Shown one piece after another: positions 47,431 through 59,864 of a DNA stretch of 64,000 nucleotides (the first letter of the stretch is position 1; each line of letters opens with the position of its first letter). A program made the translations under genes and the position numbers. The notes under the pieces were generated by a model, which had not been told where the DNA came from, searched no databases, and was given only the letters and a program-made list of their open reading frames with translations. Origin of the DNA: Populus alba (taxonomy: Eukaryota > Streptophyta > Magnoliopsida > Malpighiales > Salicaceae); the NCBI RefSeq assembly GCF_005239225.2, contig NC_133298.1, positions 3,348,001 through 3,412,000 of the forward strand, in the 5' to 3' direction.

Positions 47431-47575
47431 CTAATAGTTGCACATGTAGACTAATTTAAATTGCCATTCTAGAAGGTAAATGCAGTATTTTTCACTATTA
47501 TTAGAATACTTGCCTTGGGGTTTGGGTCATTTATTCTGTTATGGTCTATTTGAAAGCTTTTTTATAAGAATCTAG

Positions 47576-47579
<4 letters not shown>

Positions 47580-47628
<49 letters not shown>
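47580..47628. repeat. TA dinucleotide microsatellite
   Basis: An uninterrupted TA run of about 48 bases next to the tandem array. Shorter AT/TG runs occur at 24216-24252, 27652-27727 and 42108-42175. Confidence 0.95.
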
Positions 47629-47638
<10 letters not shown>

Positions 47639-47959
47639 ATTATCTCATGAATGTATATTAAACGTTATCTACTTATGGAGTTATCGAACTCACCCTCTCA
47701 TTATTATATTTTTTAGGCTTATAGCTTGTTAACATATTATTTTTGTTGGATCCTTGGAACCTACTTTTGTTGTAATTAATACTTTTCTTTTATATCTAGT
47801 TAGTGCTCTATAATTATAGAAACTTGTATTTAACTCTTGTATTAAGACAATCAAATAATATTATGAAGTTAATTTTATTATTAGTATTACAAATAACTCT
47901 AATTGAGTTATTTAAATGATAAGTTCATATGCAAGTTTTGATTCGTATAGATATAAAAC

Positions 47960-49960
47960 AATGAAAAAAGATCTTGTTTATGTATAGATCATAGATCCAG
48001 AAATCAAGTCGTTATAAATCAAGATGGAATATTCAATTGCATCTTAGGATGAGTAGCGTGGACTAATTTAAATTGCCATTCTAGAAGGGAAATGAAGTAT
48101 TTGTCGTGATTATTAGAATATTTGGAAAAAAGATCTTGTTCATGTACGGATCATAGATCCAGAAATCAGGTCGTTATAAATCAAGATGGATTATTTAATT
48201 GCATCTTAGGATGAGTACACGTGGACTCATTTAAATTACCACTCTAGAAGGGAAATGAAGTATTTGTCACGATTATTAGAATATTTGGAAAAAAGATCTT
48301 GTTCATGTACCGATCATAGATCTAGAAATCAGGTCGTTATAAATCAAGATGGAATATTTAATTGCATCTTAGGATGAGTACGTGTGGAATAATCTAAATT
48401 GCCACTCTAGAAAGGAAATGAAGTATTTGTCATGATTATTAGAATATTTGGAAAAAAGATCTTATCTATGTGCCGATCATAGATCCGGAAATCAGGTTGT
48501 TATAAATCAAGATTCAATTGCATCTTAAGATGAGTACGTGTGGACTAATTTAAATTGCCACTCTAGAAGGGAAATGAAGTATATGTCATGATTATTAGAA
48601 TATTTGGAAAAAAGATTTTGTCTATGTGCCGATCATAGATCTTGAAATCAGGTCGTTATAAATCAAGATGGAATATTCAATTGCATCTTAGGATAAGTAC
48701 GTGTGGACTAATTTAAATTCCTATTCTAGAAGGGAAATGAAGTATTTGTCATGATTATTAGAATATTTGGAAAAAAGATCTTGTCTATGTGCCGATCATA
48801 GATCCGGAAATCAGGTCGTTATAAATCAAGATTCAATTGCATCTTAAGATGAGTACGTGTGGACTAATTTAAATTGCCACTCTAGAAGGGAAATGAAGTA
48901 TTTGTCATGATTATTAGAATATTTGAAAAAAAGATCTTGTCTATATGCCAATCATAGATCCAGAAATCAGGTCGTTATAAATCAAGATGGATTATTCAAT
49001 TACATCTTAGGATGAGTACGTGTGGACTAATTTAAATTGCCACTCTAGAAGGGAAATGAAGTATTTGTCACTATTATTAGAATATTTGAAAAAAAGATCT
49101 TGTCTATGTGCCGATCATAGATCCAGAAATCAGGTCGTTATAAATCAAGATGGAATATTCAATTGCATCTTAGGATGAGTACGTGTGGACTAATTTAAAT
49201 TGCTACTCTAAAAGGAAAATGAAGTATTTGTCATGATTATTAGAATATTTAGAAAAAAAGATCTTGTCTATGTGCTGATCATAGATCCAGAAATCATATA
49301 TCCATAAATCAGGTCATTATAAATCAAGATGGATTATTTAATTGCATCTTAGGATGAGTACGTGTGGACTAATTTAAATTGCCACTCTAGAAGGGAAATG
49401 AAGTATTTGTCATGATTATTAGAATATTTGAAAAAAAAATCTTGTCTATGTACTGATCATAAATCCAAAAATCATAGATCTAGAAATCAGGTCGTTATAA
49501 ATCAAGATGGATTATTCAATTGCATCTTAGGATGAGTACGTGTGGACTAATTTAAATTGCCACTCTAGAAAGGAAATGAAGTATTTGTCACTACTATTAG
49601 AATATTTAGAAAAAAAGATCTTGTTTATTTGCCGATTATAGATCCAGAAATCAGGTCGTTATAAATCAAGATGGAATATTCAATTGCATCTTAGGATGAG
49701 TACGTGTGGACTAATTTAAATTGCCACTCTAGAAGGGAAATGAAGTATTTGTCATGATTATTAAAATATTTGGAAAAAAGATCTTATCTATGTACTGATC
49801 ATAGATCTAGAAATCATAGATCCAGAAATCAGGTTGTTCTAAATCAAGATGGAATATTCAGTTGCATCTTAGAATGAGTACTTGTGGACTTATTTAAATT
49901 GCCATTCTAGAAGGGAAATGAAGTATTTGTCACTATTATTAGAATACTTGTGTTAGGGTT
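47960..49960. repeat. Tandem array of 12 units, basic period 163 bp
   Basis: The word GAAGTAT follows CTCTAGAAGGGAAAT in every unit, at 48094, 48257, 48420, 48576, 48739, 48895, 49058, 49221, 49400, 49578, 49742 and 49920. Intervals are therefore 163, 163, 156, 163, 156, 163, 163, 179, 178, 164 and 178. The 156 type lacks about 7 bases (GGAATAT) before CAATTGCATCTTA. The 178 type carries an extra ~15 bases from doubling of ATAGATCCAGAAATC. A diverged single unit lies at about 47440-47520. No open reading frame is kept. Confidence 0.92.
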
Positions 49961-51929
49961 TCAGCTACGGACCCATTCTGATAACTTTTTTTTTTTTTTA
50001 ATGAAATACAGAGATATATTATTTTTGCACCGTTATGTGCTTTCAAAAAAATTATAATATTCCATGATTAAAAAAAATGTGAGACTCTGCATTGGGTGAT
50101 CATCCTTCGATGCATTTTTATACTATTTTCTTACTAATTATTTTTACTAACTGTGCTATTTCAAAATAAACATTTATATAAAAAGGCAGAAAATTTAATT
50201 TCGTTTTGAGAGGTGTAGACTTGGGGTATGAGTGTTTCTCTTGCATAAAAGTTTTGTACCGAGTGGTAAGTTCCTTTTGGACAGGTACAAGTAAGAAGAT
50301 GGAATATTCAATTGCGTCCTAAGAGGGGTTGAACAGTACTATAGTTTACTTCTTTTTCTTCTTCTTCTTGATTTTTTTTTTTGGTAATAACCGAATTTTA
50401 ATAAAAAGAAGCTAGAGCAAAAATTGGAGGCTAAGTAGCCCGATGTGCAAGCTCTTTGAAACGATACTGACAATCCTTCCACTGCTATATTAAAATTTAA
50501 CTACAATCAACATTAAACTTTGGTATTTTTTTCAATTAACTTCTTGATAATTCTAAGTTTAAATAAATCTCAATATTTATCAATTCTTCAATTAAATTCT
50601 TGATTTGACTAATTAAACTAATCCAAAATTTAATTAAATTTCCAAACTTTCAATTTATTCATCTTAACTCAAATTTCAATTTATTTTATTTTTATTTTTT
50701 CCATCATCATTTTAATTATTTTTATATAAAGTATAATTTTAAAAAAAAATTAAGATATAAATCAAAAAAATCAAAAATTGAATTATAATAACCACATATA
50801 TCATGATTCCAGGTTCGAAATTTATGTGCCAACAGGCTCAATTTCTTAACCAGTGCGAAACTTCATCAAGCAGGTCATTATCCAAAGCAGGAGGTACAAC
50901 GAACGCCAGCACCAAGTCCTTCAATCAAATGTGCACCTGTGACAAATAAGAAATCAATGCATCCATTCAGGATGTGATCAAATCACGAGAACTTTGCAGG
51001 TTTCAGACAGGCTTACATGATTTGATCAAAATTGATTGATTAACATTATTTTATTCATGTTGTCTAAACACTCTAGAGCTTGGAGCAATTCACTAGTTAC
51101 CAGGTTTTTCTCCATTCAGGACTGCACTTTCTGCTGGTTCTACACCATAAACTGGATGTGAATGAAAGAAAATCATCCAATGAGATTATAATTAAACTAG
51201 AGGACAGTCATCTTGCTCTTCACACACACACTCACACCGCAGAAGGAAAACTTGATCTCTAGTTTCTCTCCTTTAGAAATTTCTCAGGTTCTTTTGAAAT
51301 AGAATCAGAATTTTAATGACCAAACAATTAACCACAATTTTAGAAGAGTCCTGGCAATTGCTGTTCCAAGCTTTTCTTTTATCGCATAGAACTCTAGAGG
51401 GCTGAATTTGTAAAAGGAAGACCACAGTTTTCAATAGCCAACAAAAGAACAGAATAGAAAAAAAGCATGGCAGCAAGCAAGAATGCCAACTAACCATAAC
51501 GGGCAGTGGAAACTTAAAGGCCTGCAAGAATAGCTTTTGTCATGAATTTTATCAGGACAGAAACAGTTCCAAGTGGGAGAGTCCACGTCAAAATTTTACA
51601 TAATATTATTGGACTTGTTCTAGAACCAGCTAACATGAACTGTAAGGCCACTACGGCACAAGCAAAATCTGAAGAAGAATGAACACCAGAGATAGCAATC
51701 CACTGTCCCCCATATTATATAGAGTTAACTTTCAAGTTGTTATCATTCCATAAGACTAAAACACCACCGCATTTCCCAACAGCATCTATAGAAGCCCATC
51801 TAATATCCTGTTATTTCAAAGGAAAGTTGACAAATTTTTCTGTGCAAGCTGCCCGCCTAGTATTCTCCCATCCCGATATCACAATAATCTTTTAAAAATT
51901 CAAATTTTTAAAAGAATAGATTTTAACAT
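49961..51929. other. Intergenic, no gene seen
   Basis: AT-rich, including a T-rich stretch at 50370 and TTCAATTAAATTCTTGATTT near 50590. No protein motif recognised on either strand. Confidence 0.5.
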
Positions 51930-52680
51930 TTTATTTTTTTGATAGAAAAATATCTTGTTTAAGAAGTCGTCACCTAATATTATAATCACTAAAAACCCTA
52001 ACTGGTCAATAAAGATTTTATAATACGAAACTAGTTAAGCAAAAGAGAAAATATTATCATTCTTTAAGCATCCTACTTAAGGTAGGTTGTATTACTTGTT
52101 TTGTCTTGAATTGCTAAAAGTTTGTTAGTTGATGTTGTGATGGTCTGCTTGTAATATTCATCACTCTGGCGTTAATTTTCAATTACAAATATTTTCAACT
52201 TTGACTTTGGTAAATATTACGTAGCAAAAAAAATGGTATTCCTGACTCTGGTATTAGTGAATAAACCAGTAAAATGAGTTTAAATCAAAGCATACATATT
52301 TTTTTAAAAGAAAAAATATATCGTATACCAAATTTGCATTTCATAGTAAAAATCCACAAATCAATTTTAGAGTAAAATATCTAAAAAAAATACAAGGAAC
52401 CACAAATAAATTCCAGAAGGACCACAAACGTTCTCAGAATTTTTTGATATCCAGAAAGGTCTATTTGACTAAATAACAAAATAAAAAGGGATGGAATAAA
52501 AGGGTTAAAATATAAAAGTGTGTTTTGCCAGACACACCCTTAGTCCAAAACAGATTGGGCTGGTTGGGCCCGGGGACCGGCCCATTCGGGCCTCAACTTT
52601 TTTCTGTTTATTTTTGTTTGTGCTAGGTCTGACCCAGCCTGTACGGGCTGGGCTGGATCAAGAATGGTGCTTTAGACTAG
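51930..52680 (-). mobile_element. Decayed LTR remnant of the same Gypsy superfamily (element D)
   Basis: On the minus strand the order is GGGCC-rich words (near 52550-52650), a middle stretch, CCTACCTTAAGTAGGATGC (near 52070-52090), AACCAGTTAGGGTTTTTAGTG-like sequence (near 52000) and TTAGGTGACGACTTC (near 51975). This follows the landmarks of LTRs B and C in the same order, with many substitutions. Ends and target duplication are not identifiable. Confidence 0.6.
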
Positions 52681-53021
52681 GTCAACATATATAGAGCTGA
52701 GAGGCCAACCGTGGACGACCAACACCCAGACACGGTGTAAAATCTTGTCAGATAAATCACTGGAAAATTGGCATTACATCAAAGTTTATGTTAGAAGTTT
52801 ATGATTTTATGTTATATCATTAGTCATAGTCTGAATGGTTAAACCATTCATTATCTGTAAATATTTAGGTTGGTTGACCTTCTGCTCTTTGTACTTTCCA
52901 GGTTAGCTATTTTGTTTTTTCAGTAACAGGGTAGCCATACTTGTGTAAACACTCTGCCTCCTATGAGTGGATAAATTTTTCAACTTTTTCTCTGTTTATG
53001 AAGTATGTATGTTTTCATTTC

Positions 53022-54066
53022 CAGTTAAGTTTGGCGTTCTTTCTCAGCAGTTTGAAAAGGGTTATATGTCACCCCAATTCATCACAAACCAGGAAAAATC
53101 TTTGGTGGAGTTTGACAAGGCCAAAGTCCTTGTAACGGATCAGAAGATTGCAAATGTCCAAGAAATAGTTCCTGTGTTGGAGAAGACTACCCAACTCAGT
53201 GTCCCTTGTTAATCATTGCTGAGGATATCTCAAAGCCGGTTTTGGAAACACTAGTGTTGAACAAAATGAAAGGTTTGCTCAATGTTGCTGTTGTCAAATG
53301 CCCTGGATTTGGAGATCGAAAGAAAGCATTGTTGCAAGACATTGCTCTTATGACAGGTGAACTTGCATCTTTCTTTCCAACTTAAATTGGTTATTGTAAG
53401 TTGTGCTATATTGAAATATATTGACATATCAGTTAATGAATTATTTATCTTCCTCGTGAGTTGGGTTCGAGTTACATATGCGAGCCTTCCTATGTGTGCA
53501 CTGGATGTTCTTATATGTTTGTGTATGACCCTTGCAGGTGCATAAACTTTTGAGTATATCATGTTAATTAAGATATCCTTTGATAATTACCTAGGTCTCA
53601 AATATAAGAATCGTTACACTCCTCAATTATAAGAACTATTACTCTTTTTCATGCACTAGAAACAATAAATGTTTTACATGGATGCTTTGTTAAGATTGTA
53701 AAATCCTTTGATGATTACCGAGGCCTCAATTAAAAAAATTATAAATTCTTTTTATGCACTACAAATAATAAATTCTTTACTTGGATGCTTGCGCAAGATT
53801 GTATTCTGTTCTCGTATGACTATCATAGGAAGGTCATTACATCTGATATGCTGTGTAATTCATGCCATACCAAAACCATCAGGTGCTGATTTTCTCTCTG
53901 GTGATTTTGGGCTGACACTCGGAAGTGTAACCTCGGATCAACTTGGCATTGCACGAAAAGTTACCATAACAAGTAATTCAACAACCATAGTTGCTGACTC
54001 AGCTACCAAAGCTGAAATTCAGGCAAGAATTTTTCAGATAAAAAAGGACCTCGCTGAAACTGAAGA
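53022..54066 (+). pseudogene. Chaperonin-60 alpha (plastid type) middle fragment, copy 2
   Basis: Two exon-like blocks. The first (to 53356) reads [50 protein letters not shown], then in another frame [40 protein letters not shown] and [10 protein letters not shown], with a GT donor. The second (from 53883, AG acceptor) reads [38 protein letters not shown] and [18 protein letters not shown]. This is the apical/intermediate domain region of plastid Cpn60 alpha. A frameshift near 53200 and loss of everything after the LAETE position mark it as a pseudogene. The missing C-terminal part is what survives in copy 1 at 18282-18515. Confidence 0.85.
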
Positions 54067-55899
54067 AATTGTAGAAAGAAGCTGAAGAAATTGTAGAAAG
54101 AAGTTGAAGAAATTTTATTGCTCTGATGGCTCACATCAACAGTTTTGAGTTGGCTGGTCAGAATGAAACTTGAAGGTGAAGCAAGCCTCTTCAACAAGCC
54201 TTTACAACTTCTGGGATCACCAGGTGGATCATGCTTGAGACCACAAAAGTATCAAATGCCATAACGAAAGACTTTGCATTTGTCTGGAAATGCTTGGTTC
54301 TCCCTGCTGATACATACTATTGCCGTAAATTTTGTGTTTGGTCTCTGTTATATTTGATTTCCTGGTTGGTTTCCTGTCAAGAAACTCACTACTATTCCAG
54401 TAACTCAGCAAGTAGCCATATAGGAAGAGTAATCCCCATATCCAGATGTCCTCTTTAAAACCTTCAACTGAAGTTAGTCACTGACACAATTCAAGCAGAA
54501 AATCACCTATATTTTATCAATTATATTTTCCCTTGACTGCTATATGATTCATCTGTCAATTTTATTTGAACGAGGTTTTGGTCTATTGCCATCTTTAATT
54601 GATTTTTGTTTGCTATTGGATGATTGCCTTGTAGTGTTATAAAACATGTTCTGCTGTTTGAGAAGCAGCCTGCTCCATTGTTTTTGTGAGTTTTCAAATG
54701 TTTGATTTTTCAACATATTTTCATTTTGTTTCGAATTAGAAGCGCACACGTACATCCTCTATTTCGAATTAGAATTGGTGCTCGAAAACTAAATGAAGTG
54801 TTTCAGTTTGGGATTGTGCTTATGTGGCTGCGTTGAAGTGCAGGAGTAAATCTGCTGTAGATAATTATCAATGATGTCAAGAGTACAGAGAACAGAATTC
54901 CCTTCTCAATCCCTACTCTAAATATGAAAATCATTGTTTTGCAGACATTCTGAATTTTGATCCTTCCAATTCCTATGTTTCAAATCAACTGCCACAAGGT
55001 TCCTATTCGTCTTGAAAATTGCTTTCTACGGAAACAGCCTTTTTATCCACAACAGACGCATCATGAGTGTCTCGTAACTTCTGCTTTGCTTCAAGTAGTC
55101 CATTATTATTAGACTTCAGTTTTTGAATCCCAAGCACTGCACTGGGATGTTTTCAGCTGTTATATTCAATTAGGGTTCTGTTAGAGTTTGCTTGAGGGCT
55201 AACAACAGAGTTTTTGAGCAGAAGCAGCATTCCTTATCACAGGGCTGGGAAGTACACCACGGATAGGGGGACGATCCATTCAAGAGTTAAGACCTTGTAG
55301 TTTTGAATTTTTAATACGAAGTTTATAGATTCAAATCCTGGGCTGGAAAATATTTGTTTTTATTGAAATCCTGGGCTGGTACATCGTAAATTCTTTACAA
55401 AATAATACTTGAAGACTTGAATCTTCATGAGTAAGAGATTGGGTGCTTTGCAAGAATATGTAGGTGAAGACCTGACATGTTTTTGCAACGTGTGATTTAA
55501 AGATTTGTGCAATATTTCAAAAGCAAGTTTGAAAGCTGTACTTGAGGAGCTTGTCTTACTTATTTGTTTCTTTCTAAGAGGAATAAATATGGAATTTCAC
55601 GTGACAAATGACGTTATTTGATTTTCCAGGACGGGTTTGGTTTGATTGTGGAAATTTTGTTCATCAATATTGTACGGTCTTTGTATTGGCATTTGGATTG
55701 TTTATTACTCTCCAAAACAAATATGTAGTAGGAAGGCAATTGATACAAATGAAGGCAATAAATTACATGATTCATGACATTCACCAAGTTCATCTAAAAT
55801 GATGCTTTGGACGGAGTATCTAACATAGACTTGATTATTGAATATTACATTTTGCCAAACAAGTTGCTTTTCACAAACGCCCAAGTATGCTGTAAAAAT
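54067..55899. repeat. Non-coding arm of the segmental duplication, copy 2
   Basis: Matches 18540-19511 in two blocks (54067-54490 and from about 55205 onward), with about 700 bp present only here (54490-55200). At the left edge GAAATTGTAGAAAGAAGCTG is repeated in tandem (54063 and 54086), where copy 1 has it once. Confidence 0.7.
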
Positions 55900-56085
55900 T
55901 CAGCCAATAACATTTCTGTGAACCATTATATCTTCCAATTCCATCGTGGAGAATAGCTTTGGCAATGGAGGCCATCGAGTTGTAAGCTCTGTAGAAACCT
56001 GTCGCATTGTTGGCCGGTAGTGAGGATCGGTCTGCAAGCAAGCAAACGCCAGTTTTGCACCATGTGCAACACCGTCCGCAAGCTC

Positions 56086-56090
56086 GTTTT
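56086..56090. repeat. Target-site duplication GTTTT (Copia-2)
   Basis: GTTTT lies before the left LTR (56086-56090) and after the right LTR (60238-60242). RLK1 has a single GTTTT at the same codon position (GCAAGTTCGTTTTCAGGAGG), which gives the empty site. Confidence 0.93.
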
Positions 56091-56463
56091 TGTTGGTGGG
56101 AGAAACCACTGGTGGTGGCTTTGAAACACTCAGAGGGGATAAAACACACTGTTTTATTACACAAAACCGAAGCTTACAATTACACAACAAAAGCTTAACA
56201 ATTACACGCCCTCTCTCTCTCTTTCTCTTACTAGTGTTCCTCTCAATTCTCTCCACACATATAACATAAGCTGGGCACTCTATTTATAGACAAAATCAGA
56301 ATACGAAAATCTATTGTTCCAGGTGTGAAGGCGGCTGTTGACCGGCGGTGTGAAGGCGGCTGGCGGCTGCGGCTGGTGGCTGGCGGCTGGTCGGTGGTCG
56401 GTGGCTGGTGGCTGGTTGCCTTCCTTGACCATCTGGGAGCTTCTGGATTGAGTTTATTCAACA
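56091..56463 (-). mobile_element. Copia-2 3' LTR
   Basis: Plus-strand ends TGTTGGTGGG and TTTATTCAACA. On the minus strand a TATA box TCTATAAATAGAG lies near 56277-56289. The CGG-rich GGCGGCTGGTGG repeats sit in the upstream third. The element's stop codon falls inside this LTR. Confidence 0.93.
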
Positions 56464-59285
56464 AATCTCCCCTTTAAACTCAATCGAGGGATGTCATGCC
56501 AAGCATGAATACTTCTTCCTTTAATGCCTTCTCTCTGCTTGTAGCCTTTATCCACTAATTTGGCTTTCGTCTTGTAGACCCTTTTGACACCTATTGCTTT
56601 CTTCTTTTCTGGTGGGTCCTTATCTGCATGGAAACAAAATAGAGTTGTATCTTCCATAACCTGAGTGGTATCGTACAACTCTTCAAGGTTTCGCATCTTT
56701 CTTGGTCCTTCTGACGAGGATGCTGATGGTGGTGTTGATGATGATGCTCCTGGTGTGTTCCTCCTGTTGAATACAGGGAAACTGTGTGCCGGACTTTGTG
56801 GTTCAGCTGCTGGTATAAACACCGGACTTTGTGGTTCAGCTGCTGGTACAATCAGTTCTTCTGCAGGTACAATAGGTTCTTCGACAAGTACTGTTGGTAC
56901 TTCTTCTCCTTCAAGGATCAAATCAAGATTGATCCATCTGACTGCTTCTTGATCACCATTCCATTCCCAAGAGTTATCTTCTTCAAAGATAACATCTCTA
57001 CTCGTAATCACCTTCTTCGTGATGGGATTATACAGCCTGTATCCCATCCTTCTTTCACCATATCCCACAAAGATGCATTTCTCGCTCTTATCATCGAGCT
57101 TTCTCCTTCTTGCATCTGGGATCTTTGCATATGCCACACAACCAAAGACTCGAAGATGAGTTACACTTGGTTTGTGACCACTCCATGCTTCTTCTGGAGT
57201 AACTCCTTGCAAACTTCTGGTTGGGCAGCGATTCAACAGATACACTGCACATGATACAGCTTCAGCCCAGTATTGCTTGGGCAATTTCTTTGCTTTGAGC
57301 AGACTTCTTGCCATGTCAAGAATCGTGCGATTCTTCCTTTCTGCTACACCGTTCAGCTGTGGTGTATAAGCTGGTGTCGTCTGATGTCTGATGCCTTGTT
57401 GTGTACAGAAGGCTTCAAAGTCATTTGCTGTATATTCTCCTCCTTGATCAGATCTCACTGTTCTGATCGTATAACCAGTTTGCTTCTCCACAATTGCTTT
57501 AAAATCTTTAAAACAATTGAATACTTCTGACTTCCTCTTCAGAAAGTATATCCACGTCTTTCTACTAAAATCATCAGTAAAAGTGAGGAAGTACCTATTT
57601 TGTCCAGTTGACATAGGCGTTATCGGGCCACACACATCTGTGTGTACTAACTCCAGTGGCCTCTTTGCTCTCCAGTTGACTTCTTTGGCAAAACTGGATC
57701 TGTGTTGTTTGCTGAGGACACAACTCTCACAGACTTCATCTGGATGATCAATGTGAGGCAAACCTTTGACCATCTTCTTGCTTGCTAGCATCTTCAAACT
57801 CGTGAAATTCAGATGTCCAAGCCTCAGGTGCCAAAGCCATTCTTCACTGTTGGTGATGGCGCTCAAACACCTTGCTGCATCATACTGGATGTTCAAAGGA
57901 AACATCCTATTCTTGGACATTTTCACGTAGGCCATTAATCTCCAATTGTTGTCTCTAATTGCTAGATGACAATTCTCCGAGTAAAAGGTATAGCCTCTCT
58001 CCAAAAGTTGACCTAAACTGAGTAGGTTCTGTTTTATGGCTGGGACATAATACACATCGGCGATGTAGCTGGAATCGCCATTCTTCATCTTGACTGGGAT
58101 GTTGCCTTTACCTTTGAATGGAACCTTTGTGGTATCTCCAAAAGTAACTAGACCTTGCTTGGTCTCATCTAGATTACTAAATAACTCTCGGTAGCCGCAC
58201 ATGTGATTGCTGGCTCCAGTATCTAGATACCATATGTCCTCCTTTTTCTTATCATGTCCTTGTTGGACAAGAAATGCAGTTTCTTCTCTGTCATCCTTCT
58301 CTACATAGTTAGCTTGCTCACGTATCTCCAACGGAGCTTTTCTTCTGCATTCAGTGCTATAGTGCCCAAACTGATTGCAACTATAGCATTTGATATTCCT
58401 CTTGTCACGGTTATTGTAACCGCCTCCTCTTCCTCTGGGAGTGAATGCTTGTTGGCCTCGGCCTCCTCTGGTGGTGTTTCTGCCACCTCTTCCTCTAAAA
58501 CTTGTATTCCAAGAACCTCTTCCTTGGAATTGCTGGAATCCTCCTCTGGATTGTTGACTTCCTCCTTGAGTGGTGTAGCCACTTGATGAAGTCTCCCCTT
58601 GCTCATATCTGTCCTTGAGAGACAACTTTGCTTGTAAGGCATGCTCAATTGCCTTATCTCCGTTTCGCTTTACAATCTTCTGCTCATGAGCTTGCAAAGA
58701 ACTCATAAGCTCATCAACCGTCAACTTGTCCACATCTTTGGACTCTTCAATTGCGACAACAACAAAATCAAATTTTGGATCTAGGGATCTCAAAATTTTC
58801 TCAGTAATTCGAGCATCGATGATGGCTTCTCCATTTCTCCTCATCTGGTTGACTATTACCATAATCCTTGTGTGATAATCAGAAATAGACTCCGAGGACT
58901 TCATTTGCAATAACTCAAATTCTCCTCGCAAAGATTGAAGACGAATCTTCTTGATTCTGTCAGCACCTTTGTATTTCTGTTGGAGAGCCTCCCATATATC
59001 ATGTGACGTTTCAGCGGAAGCTATGATCTCGAACGTATCTTCATCAAGACCTTGGTAGATGATGGTCTTGGCTTTGTTGTCCTTCTTTCTGTTGACTTTC
59101 AAGGCTTGCTTCTGTGCCTCTTGTAAAACATCTTCTCTTTCTTTGGACTCTGGTTCATCATAACCAGTTTGTACAATATCCAAACACTCTTGTGACCCAA
59201 GAAATGCCTTCAATCTGATGCACCAACTATCATAGTTGTCTTTAGTCAGCTTCGGGATGAGTGTATGTGTACCTTCTGTAGTCAT
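56454..59285 (-). CDS. Copia-2 gag-protease-integrase polyprotein (943 aa)
   Basis: Gag of the UBN2 type (MTTEGTHTLIPKLTKDNYDS ... IWEALQQKYKGADRIKK), an RGG-rich stretch, a zinc knuckle CYSCNQFGHYSTEC at residues 300-313, and protease YLDTGASNHMCG (Asp near 355). Integrase follows with finger WLWHLRLGHLNF ... CESCVLSKQH, catalytic HTDVCGP, RSDQGGEY and GVAERKNRT, then a proline-rich linker. After KKKAIGVKRVYKTK the sequence jumps to KLVDKGYKQREGIKG and ends LSLKGRFVE, which overlaps the polypurine tract. The usual RT (with YVDD) and RNase H are missing. The frame has no stop, unlike Copia-1 and element B, in line with a recent insertion. It cannot copy its own RNA and would need enzymes from a relative. 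Confidence 0.93.
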   Translation of the reverse strand: MTTEGTHTLIPKLTKDNYDSWCIRLKAFLGSQECLDIVQTGYDEPESKEREDVLQEAQKQALKVNRKKDNKAKTIIYQGLDEDTFEIIASAETSHDIWEALQQKYKGADRIKKIRLQSLRGEFELLQMKSSESISDYHTRIMVIVNQMRRNGEAIIDARITEKILRSLDPKFDFVVVAIEESKDVDKLTVDELMSSLQAHEQKIVKRNGDKAIEHALQAKLSLKDRYEQGETSSSGYTTQGGSQQSRGGFQQFQGRGSWNTSFRGRGGRNTTRGGRGQQAFTPRGRGGGYNNRDKRNIKCYSCNQFGHYSTECRRKAPLEIREQANYVEKDDREETAFLVQQGHDKKKEDIWYLDTGASNHMCGYRELFSNLDETKQGLVTFGDTTKVPFKGKGNIPVKMKNGDSSYIADVYYVPAIKQNLLSLGQLLERGYTFYSENCHLAIRDNNWRLMAYVKMSKNRMFPLNIQYDAARCLSAITNSEEWLWHLRLGHLNFTSLKMLASKKMVKGLPHIDHPDEVCESCVLSKQHRSSFAKEVNWRAKRPLELVHTDVCGPITPMSTGQNRYFLTFTDDFSRKTWIYFLKRKSEVFNCFKDFKAIVEKQTGYTIRTVRSDQGGEYTANDFEAFCTQQGIRHQTTPAYTPQLNGVAERKNRTILDMARSLLKAKKLPKQYWAEAVSCAVYLLNRCPTRSLQGVTPEEAWSGHKPSVTHLRVFGCVAYAKIPDARRRKLDDKSEKCIFVGYGERRMGYRLYNPITKKVITSRDVIFEEDNSWEWNGDQEAVRWINLDLILEGEEVPTVLVEEPIVPAEELIVPAAEPQSPVFIPAAEPQSPAHSFPVFNRRNTPGASSSTPPSASSSEGPRKMRNLEELYDTTQVMEDTTLFCFHADKDPPEKKKAIGVKRVYKTKAKLVDKGYKQREGIKGRSIHAWHDIPRLSLKGRFVE
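56464..56480 (-). promoter_or_regulatory. Copia-2 polypurine tract
   Basis: On the minus strand TTTAAAGGGGAGATT runs directly into the LTR start TGTTGAATAAAC. Confidence 0.85.
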
Positions 59286-59850
59286 TTTCCTCTTTTAATG
59301 ACTATATCGCCTTCTGGAAGCCGAATTTGGCCAAACGGACACTGTAGATCGATCCGGAATGGTCCAAATAGTAGGGAACCGGTCTGACTTTGTTGAAATT
59401 GGGTCAGAAAATGGGTGAACCGGTCAAAAAATCACTTCTGTACGGCGGGCGGTTCGCTGGGTTGAACCGGGAATATTCTGTGGAATATTCCTTCGGCTCG
59501 GCTGAGGCTGGAACGCGGCTCGGCTCGGCGCGAGATACGGCTCGGCTTGTGGTCGGCTGGACTCGGCTTATGGCTCGGCTAGGACTCGGCGTATACGGCT
59601 CGGCGCGACTCAAATATGGCGCGCGTGTGGCTCAGTCGTCTTCAACCTCGGGGCGCGTGGTATGCGCGTGGGCGATCTGGCTGAATATTCAGGAGGCGCG
59701 TGTGGGCTACCCTGAACTCCGATTTGGCTGATTTTTGCGGCAGTGAGTTCGTCTTGATGAGCTCTACACTGTGGAATGATCAAAACTTGTTTTTGACAAT
59801 TTTGAAAATTCGGATATACCCCAAAACACTTCTGTTTTCCGACGAACGGG
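59286..59850 (-). other. Copia-2 leader between primer-binding site and gag
   Basis: 565 bp without coding. It is rich in CGGCTCGGC-type repeats (59490-59620 on the plus strand), giving a GC-rich leader of likely strong RNA structure. Confidence 0.7.
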
Positions 59851-59862
59851 GCTCTGATACCA
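59851..59862 (-). promoter_or_regulatory. Copia-2 primer-binding site (initiator tRNA-Met type)
   Basis: On the minus strand TGGTATCAGAGC follows the 5' LTR after two bases (AT). This is the standard plant sequence complementary to the 3' end of initiator methionine tRNA. Confidence 0.93.
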
Positions 59863-59864
59863 AT

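Noticed and set aside
47960..49960. Gene family or coding tandem repeat
   Set aside because: No frame stays open across units and unit lengths (156, 163, 178) would shift frame.
58301..58648. Opposite-strand frames over the Copia-2 coding region
   Set aside because: Shadows of the 943-codon polyprotein frame.
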